A DNA stretch of 64,000 nt from Pectobacterium polaris (GTDB lineage Bacteria > Pseudomonadota > Gammaproteobacteria > Enterobacterales > Enterobacteriaceae). Position numbers and translations under genes: made by a program. Positions 8,519 to 19,345 of this stretch are shown here, piece by piece. The notes below the pieces were generated by a model that saw nothing but the letters and a program-made list of their open reading frames with translations, did no database searches and was not told where the DNA came from. The stretch is taken from contig NZ_CP017481.1 of NCBI RefSeq assembly GCF_002307355.1, forward strand, positions 4,154,001 through 4,218,000, in the 5' to 3' direction. Within the stretch, counting starts at the first letter, position 1; the number at the start of each line of letters is the position of its first letter.

Positions 8519-8545
8519 CTATCAACCTGATTATCAGGAAGATAG
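8519..8545. promoter_or_regulatory. 27-bp near-perfect palindrome, candidate operator
   Basis: CTATC-AA-CCTGAT-T-ATCAGG-AA-GATAG: 11 of 13 positions per arm are complementary around a single central T. It lies about 135 bp upstream of the Gp2-like gene in an AT-rich stretch, a typical position for an operator bound by a dimeric regulator. The WYL regulator or AlpA are possible binders, but nothing links them directly. Confidence 0.4.
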
Positions 8546-8680
8546 TCATTCACATAATACAGGTGTAATTCCTCTTACTGCTACTTCAGCACTATCCCTG
8601 CAAATTACTCAACCCATTCATCAGCCCACTACAGGTAAGGCTATGCTCTGCCTGTAGCAATCTTCTTATAAGTGAAAACC

Positions 8681-9292
8681 ATGATAAATAACATTCGTAT
8701 CGATCAGAGCCATGCTCCGTTTAACGAGACTTATCTGCAACGCATGATTGACGTGATAAATAACGCAGTAGCCGAGCATCCGCGCACCATGGCAATGCGG
8801 GTAGATTTACGCCTGCCAGATGATGAATGCAATGCACGTCAGGGTTTGATGTCCCGTTTCATTGAATCACTGGATGCAAAGATTGAAGCGCGATATCGGA
8901 GTAAGCAGAAACAAGGGAAACGAACCTATCCCAATCACCTGCGTCATATCTGGGTACGGGAGGTAGGAGAGGAAAACCAGAAGTCGCATTATCATGTAGT
9001 CTTGTTCGTTAACAACGATACCTTTAATTGTCTTGGAAGTTATGACGAAAGCGGCACGGGGTTAGCATCGTTGATACAGGCCGCATGGCTTAGTGGGCTA
9101 GGTCTTAGTAACTGCCCAGGCTACCGGACGCTGGTACACTTCCCTGAAAACCCGCTCTATTATCTGGATATCAACGCTAAAGATTATCAAACGATTTATG
9201 ATCGACTGACGTTCAGAGTTAGCTACTTCGCCAAAGAGCGAACCAAATCGTATTGCAGGGAAGAACGGTCATTTGGGTGCAGTCAGCGTTGA
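8681..9292 (+). CDS. YfjJ/YagK-type inovirus Gp2-like protein
   Basis: A 203-residue protein with the pattern of the inovirus Gp2 / YagK-YfjJ C-terminal family: MAMRVDLRLPDD, then LRHIWVREVGEENQKSHYHV (with an HYHV metal-site-like motif), then YLDINAKDYQ and RVSYFAKERTKSYCR. The length matches E. coli YfjJ and YagK (about 208), so it appears complete. The name comes from similarity to filamentous-phage replication proteins, but nicking activity is unproven. ATG 8681 was chosen; a GTG three codons upstream is an alternative. A small stem-loop (CTACAGG...CCTGTAG, 8629-8657) lies in the leader. Confidence 0.75.
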   Translation: MINNIRIDQSHAPFNETYLQRMIDVINNAVAEHPRTMAMRVDLRLPDDECNARQGLMSRFIESLDAKIEARYRSKQKQGKRTYPNHLRHIWVREVGEENQKSHYHVVLFVNNDTFNCLGSYDESGTGLASLIQAAWLSGLGLSNCPGYRTLVHFPENPLYYLDINAKDYQTIYDRLTFRVSYFAKERTKSYCREERSFGCSQR

Positions 9293-9734
9293 AGCACAGA
9301 AATAGGCTCCGTAGTTGAATTACTGGTAAGTGGCTATGAATAAAGTATCTAAGAGTATGCTGCACAGGAAACCAAGTCCACCGTCATTGATCTTAATCGG
9401 ATGAACCTACCAAGCAACATTTTATTGATAACTGAAAACCACGTCCTATGGTGTGGTCATCAACTGATTTCGGCTCTGGCTTATTGTCTTTAGATTTAAA
9501 TCTAATAGAACTAAATAGCTATATGGACACCGACCTAGTGCAAGCATGGGCAGATCTTTTTCTGACAAAGTAGTCACACACATATATCCGGCTTCGTGAG
9601 CCCTGATGAACATCCGTACTCTCTGGCCTCATTATCGCAATGGCCTGCTATGGCCCAGCTATTTGTCAGGTTTACAGAGAGTCGGTTCTACCTGTCAGTA
9701 CATCAACACTTTTGACTTATTATAAATCATACTG
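9293..9734. other. Intergenic stretch with no supported gene
   Basis: About 440 bp between the Gp2-like gene and the first IS110 remnant. No convincing reading frame, RNA gene or long inverted repeat was found. It may be decayed island sequence interrupted by the insertion element. Confidence 0.4.
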
Positions 9735-10756
9735 TTACCTGGCAACATAATCTGTTCTCTGGTTCACTAGAGCCCAGACTACCCTGGCATTCTTGTTCGC
9801 CAGCGCCACTACGGCCTTATTCACACCGCTCCGAACAATAATACCCTTCAGCCACCTCTGGATTGCACTACACCGTTCATCTGGAAGATTAACCGTACGA
9901 TAAACCACGGAGCGGCACCATGAATCAGCAAGCCGCGCAGATAGCCATCACCACGTTTGGTTATTCCCAGAAGTCTGGTTTTACCGCCGCTGCTGTGCTC
10001 ACCGGGCACTAATCCCAGATAACTGGCAAAATGCCGAACATTAGTAAAATCCCTACTGTCGCCCAGAGCTATCGTCAGTGCCGATGCGCCCAGTGACCCG
10101 ATACCCGGAATATTCTCCAACCGGCGTGTATCCTCGTTTTGTGCACTCATCTGCTTCAAGCGTACATCCAGCGTTTTAATTCGTTGCTGGCAGTCTTGAA
10201 GCTCCAGCAACATCTCCTGGAATAGTTCTCGGCTGAGCGTGGTGAGTTCATTTTCCGCATCTTCCAGATAATCGGGTAGGCAGGCCATGACTTTATGGGC
10301 GGCTTCCGGTATGGCGATACCATATTCCAGACTCAGTCCCCTGATCTGATTAATCAGCGCCGTTCTGTTTTTCATCAGCCGCTGACGAACCCGGTGCAGA
10401 CACTGAATATCCTGCTGCTCAATGCTTTTTCCCGGTACATAGCGCATACCCGGACGACTGTCAGCCTCAACGATAGCGGTAGCGTCATTTTTGTCGTTTT
10501 TATTTCCCATTCGGAAGGGCGACACGTACTGCGGACTGATTTGTCTGACGTCATGTCCGAATGTTTTAAACTGACGGGACCAGTAATTTGCGCTACCACA
10601 CGCTTCCATCACAATTCTGGACGAGGGTTGCTGAGCAATAAAAGCCATCAGCTTTTCACGGGTGATCATTTTGTTAGCTTTCTTTTCACCCTGTATAGAA
10701 ACGATATGTACCTGGAAAACTCGCTTTGCCAGGTCAATTCCGATAATTTGTTCCAT
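9735..10756 (-). pseudogene. IS110-family transposase, single-base frameshift
   Basis: The start at ATG 10756 follows AGGTGTCCC. The N-terminal DEDD-type domain (MEQIIGIDLAKRVFQVHIVS; VMEACGSANYW; NKNDKNDATAI) and the Transposase_20 domain (LENIPGIGSLGASALTI) are intact up to LLIHGA. There one base is missing near 9918: the frame as it stands stops at 9848, while the expected tail (RWLKGIIVRSGVNKAVVALA, ending RTDYVAR) continues in the next frame to 9735. The transposase is therefore probably inactive. It seems to have landed in or beside a second IS110-type remnant at 10846-11246. Confidence 0.8.
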
Positions 10757-10845
10757 GGGACACCTCTTCATTTTGCTGTTGGTTTGCACTTACAGCATGG
10801 TTCACTGAAGCCAGTATGGGGAGGTGTCCATTTCATTATCGCATA

Positions 10846-11315
<470 letters not shown>

Positions 11316-11607
11316 TCATGTGTTATCAGTTTCGGGACGGGCTTCAAAAACCCCAGGGGCGAACAAGCTACATGAACTTAGCCAAACCTGTTACATGTCA
11401 ATTATACCTAAACTTCAAGATACAAGGGGCTTCTTTATTACCGTTTTAGTACGCCCTTCAGGGGCGTAATCAATGCCGCCTTCTATGAAAACAGATTTTT
11501 ACTACTGAGACAAAAAGTGAATTTTCATGGACCAATGGACAAGTTAGTTGGGAAAAGCTATGAAACCCTGCATCTTATTGTTACTGTATAACAAAAACGA
11601 GGTAACA

Positions 11608-11970
11608 ATGAAAACGACTCTGTATAAAGATTTTACATTCGAAGCAGCCCACCGACTCCCTAACGTACCTGATGGGCACAAATGCGGCCGCTTGCACGGG
11701 CACTCTTTCGTGGTACGCATTGAGATCACTGGGAAGGTCGATAAAGATACCGGCTGGATTATGGATTTTGCCGAACTGAAAGCAATTTTCAAACCGACTC
11801 TGGACCGACTTGATCACTACTATCTCAATGACATTCCCGGTCTTGATAATCCTACTAGCGAAGTGCTAGCCGAATGGATATGGAACCAGATCAAGCCACT
11901 ATTGCCGATTCTGAGTGCTGTTGTCGTAAAAGAAACGTGCACAGCTGGATGCATTTACCGAGGCGAATAG
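11608..11970 (+). CDS. queD: QueD, 6-carboxy-5,6,7,8-tetrahydropterin synthase
   Basis: A 120-residue protein. QueD converts 7,8-dihydroneopterin triphosphate to 6-carboxytetrahydropterin, the second step towards preQ0, the 7-deazaguanine base used for queuosine in tRNA and by the dpd system in DNA. Visible residues are the zinc histidines (FEAAHRL, LHGHSF), the catalytic cysteine (KCGRLHGH) and KETCTAGC near the end. ATG 11608 follows GAGGTAACA; an earlier in-frame ATG at 11548 lacks a site. It is convergent with the dpd restriction operon and very probably belongs to it. No folE, queE or queC is in the window. Confidence 0.92.
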   Translation: MKTTLYKDFTFEAAHRLPNVPDGHKCGRLHGHSFVVRIEITGKVDKDTGWIMDFAELKAIFKPTLDRLDHYYLNDIPGLDNPTSEVLAEWIWNQIKPLLPILSAVVVKETCTAGCIYRGE

Positions 11971-11985
11971 CCAAAAATGAGTTGC

Positions 11986-12009
11986 TAGGTGGCGTGCCCG
12001 CGCCACCTA
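11986..12009. terminator. Bidirectional terminator-like hairpin between queD and dpdD
   Basis: TAGGTGGCG (11986-11994) and CGCCACCTA (12001-12009) form a 9-bp perfect GC-rich stem with a 6-base loop. It lies 15 bp after queD and 15 bp after the end of dpdD on the opposite strand, so it can serve both converging transcripts. The flanks are AT-rich but lack a long T-tract. Confidence 0.6.
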
Positions 12010-12024
12010 AAATTAATTATCACT

Positions 12025-14265
12025 TTATGACTCTTCAATATAATTACGAATACAATCGAGCATGCTAGTACTTCCTTTTCCAGAAGGCTGTAGTAAAGGT
12101 TTTACCCCGCGTTCTTCTTTTATTGCGTAATAAGCAGAGTGTTTGGAACTCAGCCAAGCAAAGACAAAGATATCAGCCTCTTTAGCCAGTGAACGCAGCA
12201 TGACCGATCCTCCTTTATCATTATTGAGGCGAATATCAGCTTGAGGATATTCAGCCAACAACTGCTGCTTTACGCGCTGCGCCACTGAGTCAGTCAGAGT
12301 ATAAATGCCTACAACCTTGTCATTCAGTGTTGCTCCTGTGCGAAAGGTTTCTACTCCATCATCACCGTCTTCGACTACCTGCGGTGGGATATCACAACTC
12401 AGACCGCACTCTTCGGCAAACTGCGCCAGCAAGCACCACTGCAGAGTACTGTAACGAGCAGGATTAGTGTAAAACATACCGAGCACGAGATTGAACAAGC
12501 GTTCTCTAGCAGATTGATCAGCAGTAGGATGAATCAGGAACAGTTCCAGCATATCCAGCCAAGCGCTCGCGCTAGAAGTACCGGAATTTTCGATCATCAT
12601 CTTTAAGTATTCTACGAGTTCACAATAGTCTTTCGCAGTACTATTGCCACTTAAATATCCGCGAGTCAGATCGCAGGCAATGAAGATATCTTCACGTGAG
12701 CTGTTGTCATCCAGCGTCAATTGCTGCAACAACGCTAAACGAACTGACTGCCATGAGTCGCTGGCCTGATGGTTATCCAACCACTCCAGCAATATCGGAA
12801 TGGCATCCCGCATCACCATGCTGGTGCGGCTATCACTTTTATCAATTAGCGCAACGAAAGCTTCTGGTTGGAAAGCGGCAGCGGACCATTGGTGGCTGGC
12901 CTGTTCTACGGCCTCGATTGCACCTGGCCACTGTGGATTATCCAACACCTCCTGTAGCCATTCCTGCCAGTTATTGAGTCCAGCAACACGTGTAGCAGGT
13001 AAAGGCCCTTTTAGTGATGTGTAGTAACGCTGGAAAGCAGGTTTAGCCAGTAGCGATTCTCGCTCCTGTTCGGATAACTTCTGAAAGTAATTAATGGTTC
13101 TAATTGCTGCTTCTACACTGCCCACAATCCATGCGCATTTTAAAGCAATAGCGACTGTGCTCATGCTGATCGGCAACAACAGTATTTCTTCCAACACGCT
13201 TTCGGGATGTTCATCAGTTCTAATGAGCAACTCATCAATGGTGGCCGGTAACATGACTGGAACAGCAACTGGAGGGATAGATGCTAGCAACTGGCCCACC
13301 CAGTGCCGGTCATCGTCTGTTGCACCCTTCATACCGGCAACCACTTGTTGTGCCTGTTCCCTCAGTCTTGCCGGATCACTTTGTGTGTCAGAAAGTAACC
13401 ACAGTAGGATATTTTTGATCGCCGATGGTGTGTTGATACCCTGCGTCACTTGGAACAGGCGCGGTACGTTCTTCACCAGCAAATTATTAAATGCTTGTAG
13501 TTGGGCGGCGAGGTCGCTCAACTGCTCATACTTCAGCAGAAACTGCTGATAGAAGACCGTCATCACTTCTTCAGCCAACACCAACGGGTGCGGCATATCC
13601 AAGACCTGTCGCAACTGAGTCGAATCTAGCAGGCTTTTGGCATCACCTTCCAGAGCCATGCAGCGCAGTTCGATAAACAGTTCGTTAATATGGCCTATGC
13701 CACCAGCTTCACGTAGTTCCTGCAGATAGAGGCGAGTCTGCGGCACATCACGACGACGCAAGGCGGCACGGACATCACGCAGAATACGGCCACGCGGGCG
13801 CAGAAGTATGAGCTGGTGATTCGGGCGGCTGGCGAGTTGTTGGCGCAAGCGCTCTATGCCATTGAAAATCTCCGGGATCCTCGACTGAGAAAGCGAGCTA
13901 AATTTATATACTCTATCGCTATAGTGGTCTATCAACGCTTTTTCCACCGGGTCGCTCGGATCCAGCATCGTGCGCTGGCGGTTAAAGTCTGACCACGAGG
14001 TGCCTACGTGCGCGTTTAATAACTCGCGCAACTCCGCATAGTCTCGTTCCTCATCGGCCATTGCATACCAAGTGACTTTATCGTTGCTGCCCTTTACTGG
14101 GAGGATCACCGGGAAGCATCCGTTGCGGACATCGTCAAGCCAGGGGGTCAACCGCTGTTGGGTTGATGCTTCTAGCAGGCCACCCGCGATTTTTTCCCAA
14201 GAGATAATATTGTTTTCTCTATGGAAAAAGGTTCGCAGGAACTGTTCGCTATCAGCGCTGTTCAT
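12025..14265 (-). CDS. dpdD: DpdD, restriction component of the 7-deazaguanine DNA system
   Basis: A 746-residue protein with no recognisable enzymatic motif, identified by its place directly after dpdK in a dpdEFGHIJKD operon and by its size. In the middle it appears helical and repeat-like; the C-terminal part (KEADIFVFAWLSSKHSAYYA, then PSGKGSTSMLDCI) may be a small separate domain. In the described Salmonella cluster, dpdD to dpdK are needed for restriction of unmodified DNA and not for modification. Its start overlaps the dpdK stop by 4 bp (ATGA). It is the last gene of the operon, before a hairpin shared with queD. Confidence 0.75.
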   Translation of the reverse strand: MNSADSEQFLRTFFHRENNIISWEKIAGGLLEASTQQRLTPWLDDVRNGCFPVILPVKGSNDKVTWYAMADEERDYAELRELLNAHVGTSWSDFNRQRTMLDPSDPVEKALIDHYSDRVYKFSSLSQSRIPEIFNGIERLRQQLASRPNHQLILLRPRGRILRDVRAALRRRDVPQTRLYLQELREAGGIGHINELFIELRCMALEGDAKSLLDSTQLRQVLDMPHPLVLAEEVMTVFYQQFLLKYEQLSDLAAQLQAFNNLLVKNVPRLFQVTQGINTPSAIKNILLWLLSDTQSDPARLREQAQQVVAGMKGATDDDRHWVGQLLASIPPVAVPVMLPATIDELLIRTDEHPESVLEEILLLPISMSTVAIALKCAWIVGSVEAAIRTINYFQKLSEQERESLLAKPAFQRYYTSLKGPLPATRVAGLNNWQEWLQEVLDNPQWPGAIEAVEQASHQWSAAAFQPEAFVALIDKSDSRTSMVMRDAIPILLEWLDNHQASDSWQSVRLALLQQLTLDDNSSREDIFIACDLTRGYLSGNSTAKDYCELVEYLKMMIENSGTSSASAWLDMLELFLIHPTADQSARERLFNLVLGMFYTNPARYSTLQWCLLAQFAEECGLSCDIPPQVVEDGDDGVETFRTGATLNDKVVGIYTLTDSVAQRVKQQLLAEYPQADIRLNNDKGGSVMLRSLAKEADIFVFAWLSSKHSAYYAIKEERGVKPLLQPSGKGSTSMLDCIRNYIEES

Positions 14266-14804
14266 TGCACACCTCCCTGTGCCGGTTGGTAAAAGTCGTT
14301 AAATGCTAACAACGCCTGCACGATGGCGGTTTTGTCTGTGGTCAAGTTAATCTGTTCATCATTGATCACGATCCCGCCGATCGTCAGATTCATTGAGCCG
14401 CTTAGGAAGAAATGATCTCCGAGGAACCCTTTGGTATGCAGCACTTCTTTCTGGCCAATGTACAGGTTACCCAGCATGCCGTAGTTGGCGACGCGTTCGG
14501 TTAACTGGCGGATAAAGCGTGCATTATGCTGGGTTTCGTTGGTCATCACTTTAAGCGTACCGCCGTTGGCTACCGCACGCGCCAGCAGTTCTGAGGTCTG
14601 CACCTGACGCTGTCCCCAGGCCGGTTCGAGGTAATCGAAACGGCCGGTGCGATTATCCAGCAGGTCGAGGTCGGTGATCCACGGCGAGACAATCCACAAT
14701 TCCGCGCTGGGCTGAGCGATCTCCGCTACCAACAAGGAGCTGAGTACATCAAGAACTTCACTCTGGCGTGAGGTTCTGGATTTAAAGATACGACGGGTAT
14801 TCAT
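14262..14804 (-). CDS. dpdK: DpdK, phospholipase D-like protein
   Basis: A 180-residue protein with one PLD-superfamily HxK(x)4D motif, seen as LHTKGFLGDHFFLSGSMNLT at about residues 115-134; the downstream S and N residues are also typical. The opening IAQPSAELWIVSPWITD is the usual PLD beta strand. With one HKD motif it would need to dimerise to form an active site. In the Dpd system it is the best candidate for a nuclease that cleaves unmodified DNA. It overlaps dpdJ and dpdD by 4 bp on each side, which points to coupled translation. Confidence 0.85.
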   Translation of the reverse strand: MNTRRIFKSRTSRQSEVLDVLSSLLVAEIAQPSAELWIVSPWITDLDLLDNRTGRFDYLEPAWGQRQVQTSELLARAVANGGTLKVMTNETQHNARFIRQLTERVANYGMLGNLYIGQKEVLHTKGFLGDHFFLSGSMNLTIGGIVINDEQINLTTDKTAIVQALLAFNDFYQPAQGGVQ

Positions 14805-17800
14805 TGGATCGCCTCCGGAATTTCAATCATGGCGAAGGTGTCATTGTTGTGGCGGCGCAGGGCACTGACGCGCGGGTAGAAGAACAACCCATACATTTCT
14901 ACTGGGGTGACTAATAGAGTTGCGATGGCCTCATTTATTGCATTGCCCGGTTCGGCCACTAACTCGCATTTGCCATTATTTTCCAGATGCTGGTGACACT
15001 GCTGCATCCAGTCTGGTTGGCTGAGCTCCACCTGAGCACAACTGTGCTGCACCACATGGGCCAGCAGGAGGCGCTCGGTTGGCCCGGCAAAGCTGTAAGG
15101 GTTGTACCAAGTTAGCCAGCTATCACGAATGGTATGGCCGCGTGGCCACAGTAGGCCATTACAGGTATTTAAACGCCAACTCTCCAAGTTGTGCTGCCCT
15201 TGGCTCGCTTGTTGTAGTTGCTGGTCAAGCGCGCTGGACTGACTACAGGTAAAGGCATAGACACGCTGTGGTAGTTCAATGCCCAGTCGCTGCTCCTGCT
15301 GTCGCCAATCCTGTTGCAGTTGTAGTAAAAAGACGTCGCTGCTGGCATCGGTCCCCGGCCGTAATAGGCGGGTGTTGATCGCCGACAGGAAGCTATGGCT
15401 GGTCATAAAGCCGCTGCGCTGCAATTCTCCCAGCAAGTTGCGCTGCGCCTGAACCTGGCTGGCATGATTGTTGGCAAGGCGCATTTCGTTCATACACGCA
15501 GGCAGGGATGATGCCGGGTTTACCATGGTTTGCAGCAGGTGCCAGACATTATTGTCCATTGTTTCGTAGTTGCCTGGACTGAGGTTAAAGTCTAGTAATT
15601 CGAAGAAACTGCGCGGATCTTCACGGTAAATTTGTTGGATCTTCTCAATGATGCCGCCACCGCCCACGGTGGTTTCCGACAGCCAGATTTCGCGCTGGTC
15701 AGGCGCGAGCAGCGCAGTGCGCACCGGCCCACCGTTGAGGTCAAGGATTAGGTCGTTGTCGTCGGCATCCGGGCACAACTGCATAGCGGTTTGCAGCAGC
15801 GCCGCACCCAGCGTGTTGGTGAAGTTGAGGGTAAACCACTCCAGCCAGGTGTTATCCAGCGGTTGCCACAGCAGTTCCACCCAGTCGGCAATTCTTGCCA
15901 TCACCGGAGCCTGGGCCAACAGTTCACGCAAGCTTTGCTGTAGATCCTGCTCTATCTCTTTACCGGTCTGCGCATCATACAACGTCTGGAAGATTCGTGC
16001 AGGAACGTCAATCAAGGCGATCCCTGCGCTGTTGTGTTCCATTGCGCGGAATGCCTGCTCCAGGGTGCAGTTTTTCAATACTGCTTCGCTGCCAATACCT
16101 GCCAGGACAGTTTCTGCCAGCCAACCGCCGAGGAAAGTATTAACACAGATGGCCTCGTCGTGGCTGACCTCATACAGGAAGCGCGCCGTGCGCAATCCGG
16201 CCACCAGTTCACGGTTGTTGCTGATGCTAGCGAAATCAAAATTAGGTAGCCGACACTGGAATTTTACCGCATCTACCCATAGTGAGAAGCCAAACGCAGC
16301 GGGTTCGTCTTGGTGTTCAAATTTGAAGTCAATCTGCAGGTCTTCACGCTGGTCGCTGAATTTAATATTGGCACGTGATCCGGTAGCAAAGCGCACGGCT
16401 TCGATCGGACAGTGCTGCTGATGGCTGTAAAACTCCACATGCTGGAAAATATTCTGCCAGACATTGTTGGATGGCACTTCCGCAGGGATGCCGTTCTGAG
16501 GTGGACGGATCTCGCTGTGCCAGTTAAGAAACGCGTTTGAGGTTTCACTCAGTTTAAGGTCATCTGGCGGCGTGCTGGCAGTCACTTCCCAGGCGCGGAA
16601 GCAAGGGATAACCTGCATGCCAGTGCGAGTGGTAATGTGACAATCGGGCATGGACTCCCGTTTGTCTGGCGGGCAGTAATCATCAATCGGGAATGGATGC
16701 GAACCATCTTTCAGCTCGAGTTTTTTCGGCACTAGCCAGTGGCATTCGCGAATGCTTTTGATGGCAAAGCGCTTGCTAATACGCCCCGGGGCGAAATCTT
16801 TCATCCCCTGCAAAATCGGCATGCTGTGCGCATCGGGTTCCTGACCGACTTCACCTGGCAGGTTAATCTGTAACTCCGGCAGACAGAGGTCGTTAAACAA
16901 CGCGGACGGTATAAAATCAGGCATCGGCGTGCTTTTGCGGCAGTTATCGGCCTGCTCAATGCCAAGGCGCGACCAGTTGGAGCGCAGTCTTCTAAGTACC
17001 GTAGGAAGAAACGCGGTCATAATCGCGCGCGGTGGTTGCCACAGCAATGACTGCAGCAGTTTTTCGTCCTTAATCCCCAGAGCTTCAGCCAACCATGAGT
17101 TAAACTCCTGCTGGGTTTTCTGGCTGTTCAGAAGGCCTTCAATCAGATCGGCCAGCTTTGACTGAGCTTCAGATGGCTTACCTTTGTCCTGCGGGACGGA
17201 TAGGTCATCCCAGATACCGCGATTCCACTGATTAAGATACTCGTTACGGCTGGAGAGCCAGTCCATAGTGGCAAAGGCCGCCTGCATACGCAGTACGTAG
17301 CTGTTGCCGACCGGCAGTTGGCGTGCCTTTAGTACCGGCTCAAACAGGTTTTCGTAGCACTGAAATGCCATGCGGTCACGACCATAGTCGGACAGCACAA
17401 CCACGGTCCACGGGCGCATGGTTCGTTGACGTCCAGCACGCCCTTTACGCTGCAGGAATTGGGCGTTATCGCGCGGGGCTTTATGCTGGATAACGGCACC
17501 GACGTTCGGGTCGTTAAATCCGACCTCAAGTGACGCGGTAGCGACTATCAGATCCGCAGCATGGTCGACGCCAGCATCCTGCGAAGAGGTGCGCTTAACG
17601 TTGCTCCGGTCAGCGGAATCGAGCGTATGGCCAATCATTTTGGCCAGCGGCCACTGCTGACCAAAGGTAAATTTCTCTTCATTTGGAGCGTCGCCGCGCA
17701 GCATCGCCAGCGGTTCTTTTTTGGCATTGATATTGCCGTTCGAGTAACGCCCCTCGGCATCTAGCAGCTGAAAATAGAGGCGGTTAATGACGTCAATATC

Positions 17801-19330
17801 ATCTGTGAATACAAAGCTGCGCGTGCCGTACATACCGTTGCTGACTGGCACTGCGGCGTTGTCGAGCATACGTCTGGTTAGCATGGAGGCCTGAATAGTG
17901 GTGGACAAAAGGCTTGAGCGAGACGCCGGGTCGCCACGTAGAGCCAGCATGTACTCCGCGCCCTCTGTCTCCATATCGTCTTCAATCGGACTAACTTCTG
18001 CCACTAGGTACTCTTCCAGCCCAGTTAACGAAGCCATAAAGCGCGTCGCCTGCTCCAACGTTGCAGACAGCCCAACAAAGTGCGGTGTGCCACCGGACAG
18101 ATGCCGCCAGCGGCGGATCAGCATGCCGTTCTGTGCACCGCTGACGCCGGAATAGGTATGCACCTCATCAAGCAGCATCATCGACGGCGGGACGACGTTT
18201 TTGCCGATGCCAAACAGCGATGCCAGAAACGGGTTGCCCATCTGTTTATTCAGCATTTCGGTGCTAGTGAATAGAATGTCAGGCAGTTCGATTTTCATAC
18301 GCTTACGCGTCAGGATCACTTCGTCAGGCTCGATGGTCTGGCTACAACCGTCGCAATGCAGGCGTTCAAGGTTTTTGTCATAATCGGCGGTGTGCCAGAC
18401 CATTTTACCGCGACAACTCTCTGTCGGACAGGGAATGTACAGACAGGCCATGCCATTGCGATGCCTGCACCAGGCATCTTTCATGTAGTCGCGATGGATC
18501 GCCTCTTTATTAGTTGGCACCATACCAAACAGTGCGGCGATACGCACTTTGCGCACACCTTTCTTTGCCAGTTCAGTGTTCAATTTGCGCGTCTGCCGCA
18601 GCGTTTCAATAAACTGATCTTTCAGCAGTTCGTTGCGCGGGTAGATAGCCAGAGCCTTCACCGCGTCTTTTCTTTTGGCGACCAGTTCACTGCCGATAAA
18701 GGTCAGTGCGGGCAAATAGAACGCCAGTGTTTTACCTGTCCCGGTTCCGGCGCAGACAATGGTAGCAGTCGAGCGGTGCTGGCTCTGCTGCACCCCGCGC
18801 AGTACATTTTTGCAGGCATCCTGCTGAAAGCGAGCCAGACTGTACATTCCGCTCGAGTGGCTTATCAGGGCCGACAGTAGTTGGTGGTGCGTAGGAGTAA
18901 AACCGGAAGTTTCATCAAGTTGCTGCAGAACCTCAGCAGCCTGAATGTTGCGTAGCGGGTATTTGCGCTGGCGGCGGAGGAAACGATAGTCGGACACCAA
19001 CGTCGGTGCGGTACGCCAGTTATCATTAAGGCCGTGTTTAGGAAACATCTGGCGCAACTGGCTGTAAAGTCGCACTGACTCAGCCATGCGGGTACGAAAC
19101 ACCGAAACGCCATTTTGCTGGTGGCGCAGCAGCAATCCGCGATCGATCATGACTTTCGCTATGCCAAAACTAGTTAGGCCGTTGGCGTCGAGCGGGTGGT
19201 TCTGTAGGACCTGAGAAATAGTATTACGGAACTCGGTCTCAGTGAAAAAACCTTGTGTGTTACCCCAAGTGAGCAGTACCGCCTCCTGCGACTCCAGCCC
19301 ATCAAGTACTGCGCGAATAATCTGTTCCAT
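14801..19330 (-). CDS. dpdJ: DpdJ, large DEAD/DEAH-type helicase
   Basis: A 1509-residue superfamily 2 helicase. Walker A is CAGTGTGKTLAFYLPA (about residue 192), box II LLDEVHTYSG (DEVH), motif III GLSATLE, and motif VI QFLQRKGRAGRQ, preceded by ASLEVGFNDPNVGAVI. Between Walker A and box II lies a cysteine cluster (CPTESC ... CDGC) that may bind zinc. The C-terminal 750 residues match no family I recognise. The layout resembles DNA-repair/defence helicases with a DUF1998-like tail. It is one of three helicases in the operon, with 4-bp overlap to dpdK. Confidence 0.85.
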   Translation of the reverse strand: MEQIIRAVLDGLESQEAVLLTWGNTQGFFTETEFRNTISQVLQNHPLDANGLTSFGIAKVMIDRGLLLRHQQNGVSVFRTRMAESVRLYSQLRQMFPKHGLNDNWRTAPTLVSDYRFLRRQRKYPLRNIQAAEVLQQLDETSGFTPTHHQLLSALISHSSGMYSLARFQQDACKNVLRGVQQSQHRSTATIVCAGTGTGKTLAFYLPALTFIGSELVAKRKDAVKALAIYPRNELLKDQFIETLRQTRKLNTELAKKGVRKVRIAALFGMVPTNKEAIHRDYMKDAWCRHRNGMACLYIPCPTESCRGKMVWHTADYDKNLERLHCDGCSQTIEPDEVILTRKRMKIELPDILFTSTEMLNKQMGNPFLASLFGIGKNVVPPSMMLLDEVHTYSGVSGAQNGMLIRRWRHLSGGTPHFVGLSATLEQATRFMASLTGLEEYLVAEVSPIEDDMETEGAEYMLALRGDPASRSSLLSTTIQASMLTRRMLDNAAVPVSNGMYGTRSFVFTDDIDVINRLYFQLLDAEGRYSNGNINAKKEPLAMLRGDAPNEEKFTFGQQWPLAKMIGHTLDSADRSNVKRTSSQDAGVDHAADLIVATASLEVGFNDPNVGAVIQHKAPRDNAQFLQRKGRAGRQRTMRPWTVVVLSDYGRDRMAFQCYENLFEPVLKARQLPVGNSYVLRMQAAFATMDWLSSRNEYLNQWNRGIWDDLSVPQDKGKPSEAQSKLADLIEGLLNSQKTQQEFNSWLAEALGIKDEKLLQSLLWQPPRAIMTAFLPTVLRRLRSNWSRLGIEQADNCRKSTPMPDFIPSALFNDLCLPELQINLPGEVGQEPDAHSMPILQGMKDFAPGRISKRFAIKSIRECHWLVPKKLELKDGSHPFPIDDYCPPDKRESMPDCHITTRTGMQVIPCFRAWEVTASTPPDDLKLSETSNAFLNWHSEIRPPQNGIPAEVPSNNVWQNIFQHVEFYSHQQHCPIEAVRFATGSRANIKFSDQREDLQIDFKFEHQDEPAAFGFSLWVDAVKFQCRLPNFDFASISNNRELVAGLRTARFLYEVSHDEAICVNTFLGGWLAETVLAGIGSEAVLKNCTLEQAFRAMEHNSAGIALIDVPARIFQTLYDAQTGKEIEQDLQQSLRELLAQAPVMARIADWVELLWQPLDNTWLEWFTLNFTNTLGAALLQTAMQLCPDADDNDLILDLNGGPVRTALLAPDQREIWLSETTVGGGGIIEKIQQIYREDPRSFFELLDFNLSPGNYETMDNNVWHLLQTMVNPASSLPACMNEMRLANNHASQVQAQRNLLGELQRSGFMTSHSFLSAINTRLLRPGTDASSDVFLLQLQQDWRQQEQRLGIELPQRVYAFTCSQSSALDQQLQQASQGQHNLESWRLNTCNGLLWPRGHTIRDSWLTWYNPYSFAGPTERLLLAHVVQHSCAQVELSQPDWMQQCHQHLENNGKCELVAEPGNAINEAIATLLVTPVEMYGLFFYPRVSALRRHNNDTFAMIEIPEAIQ

Positions 19331-19345
19331 TGAAACTACGGCTCC

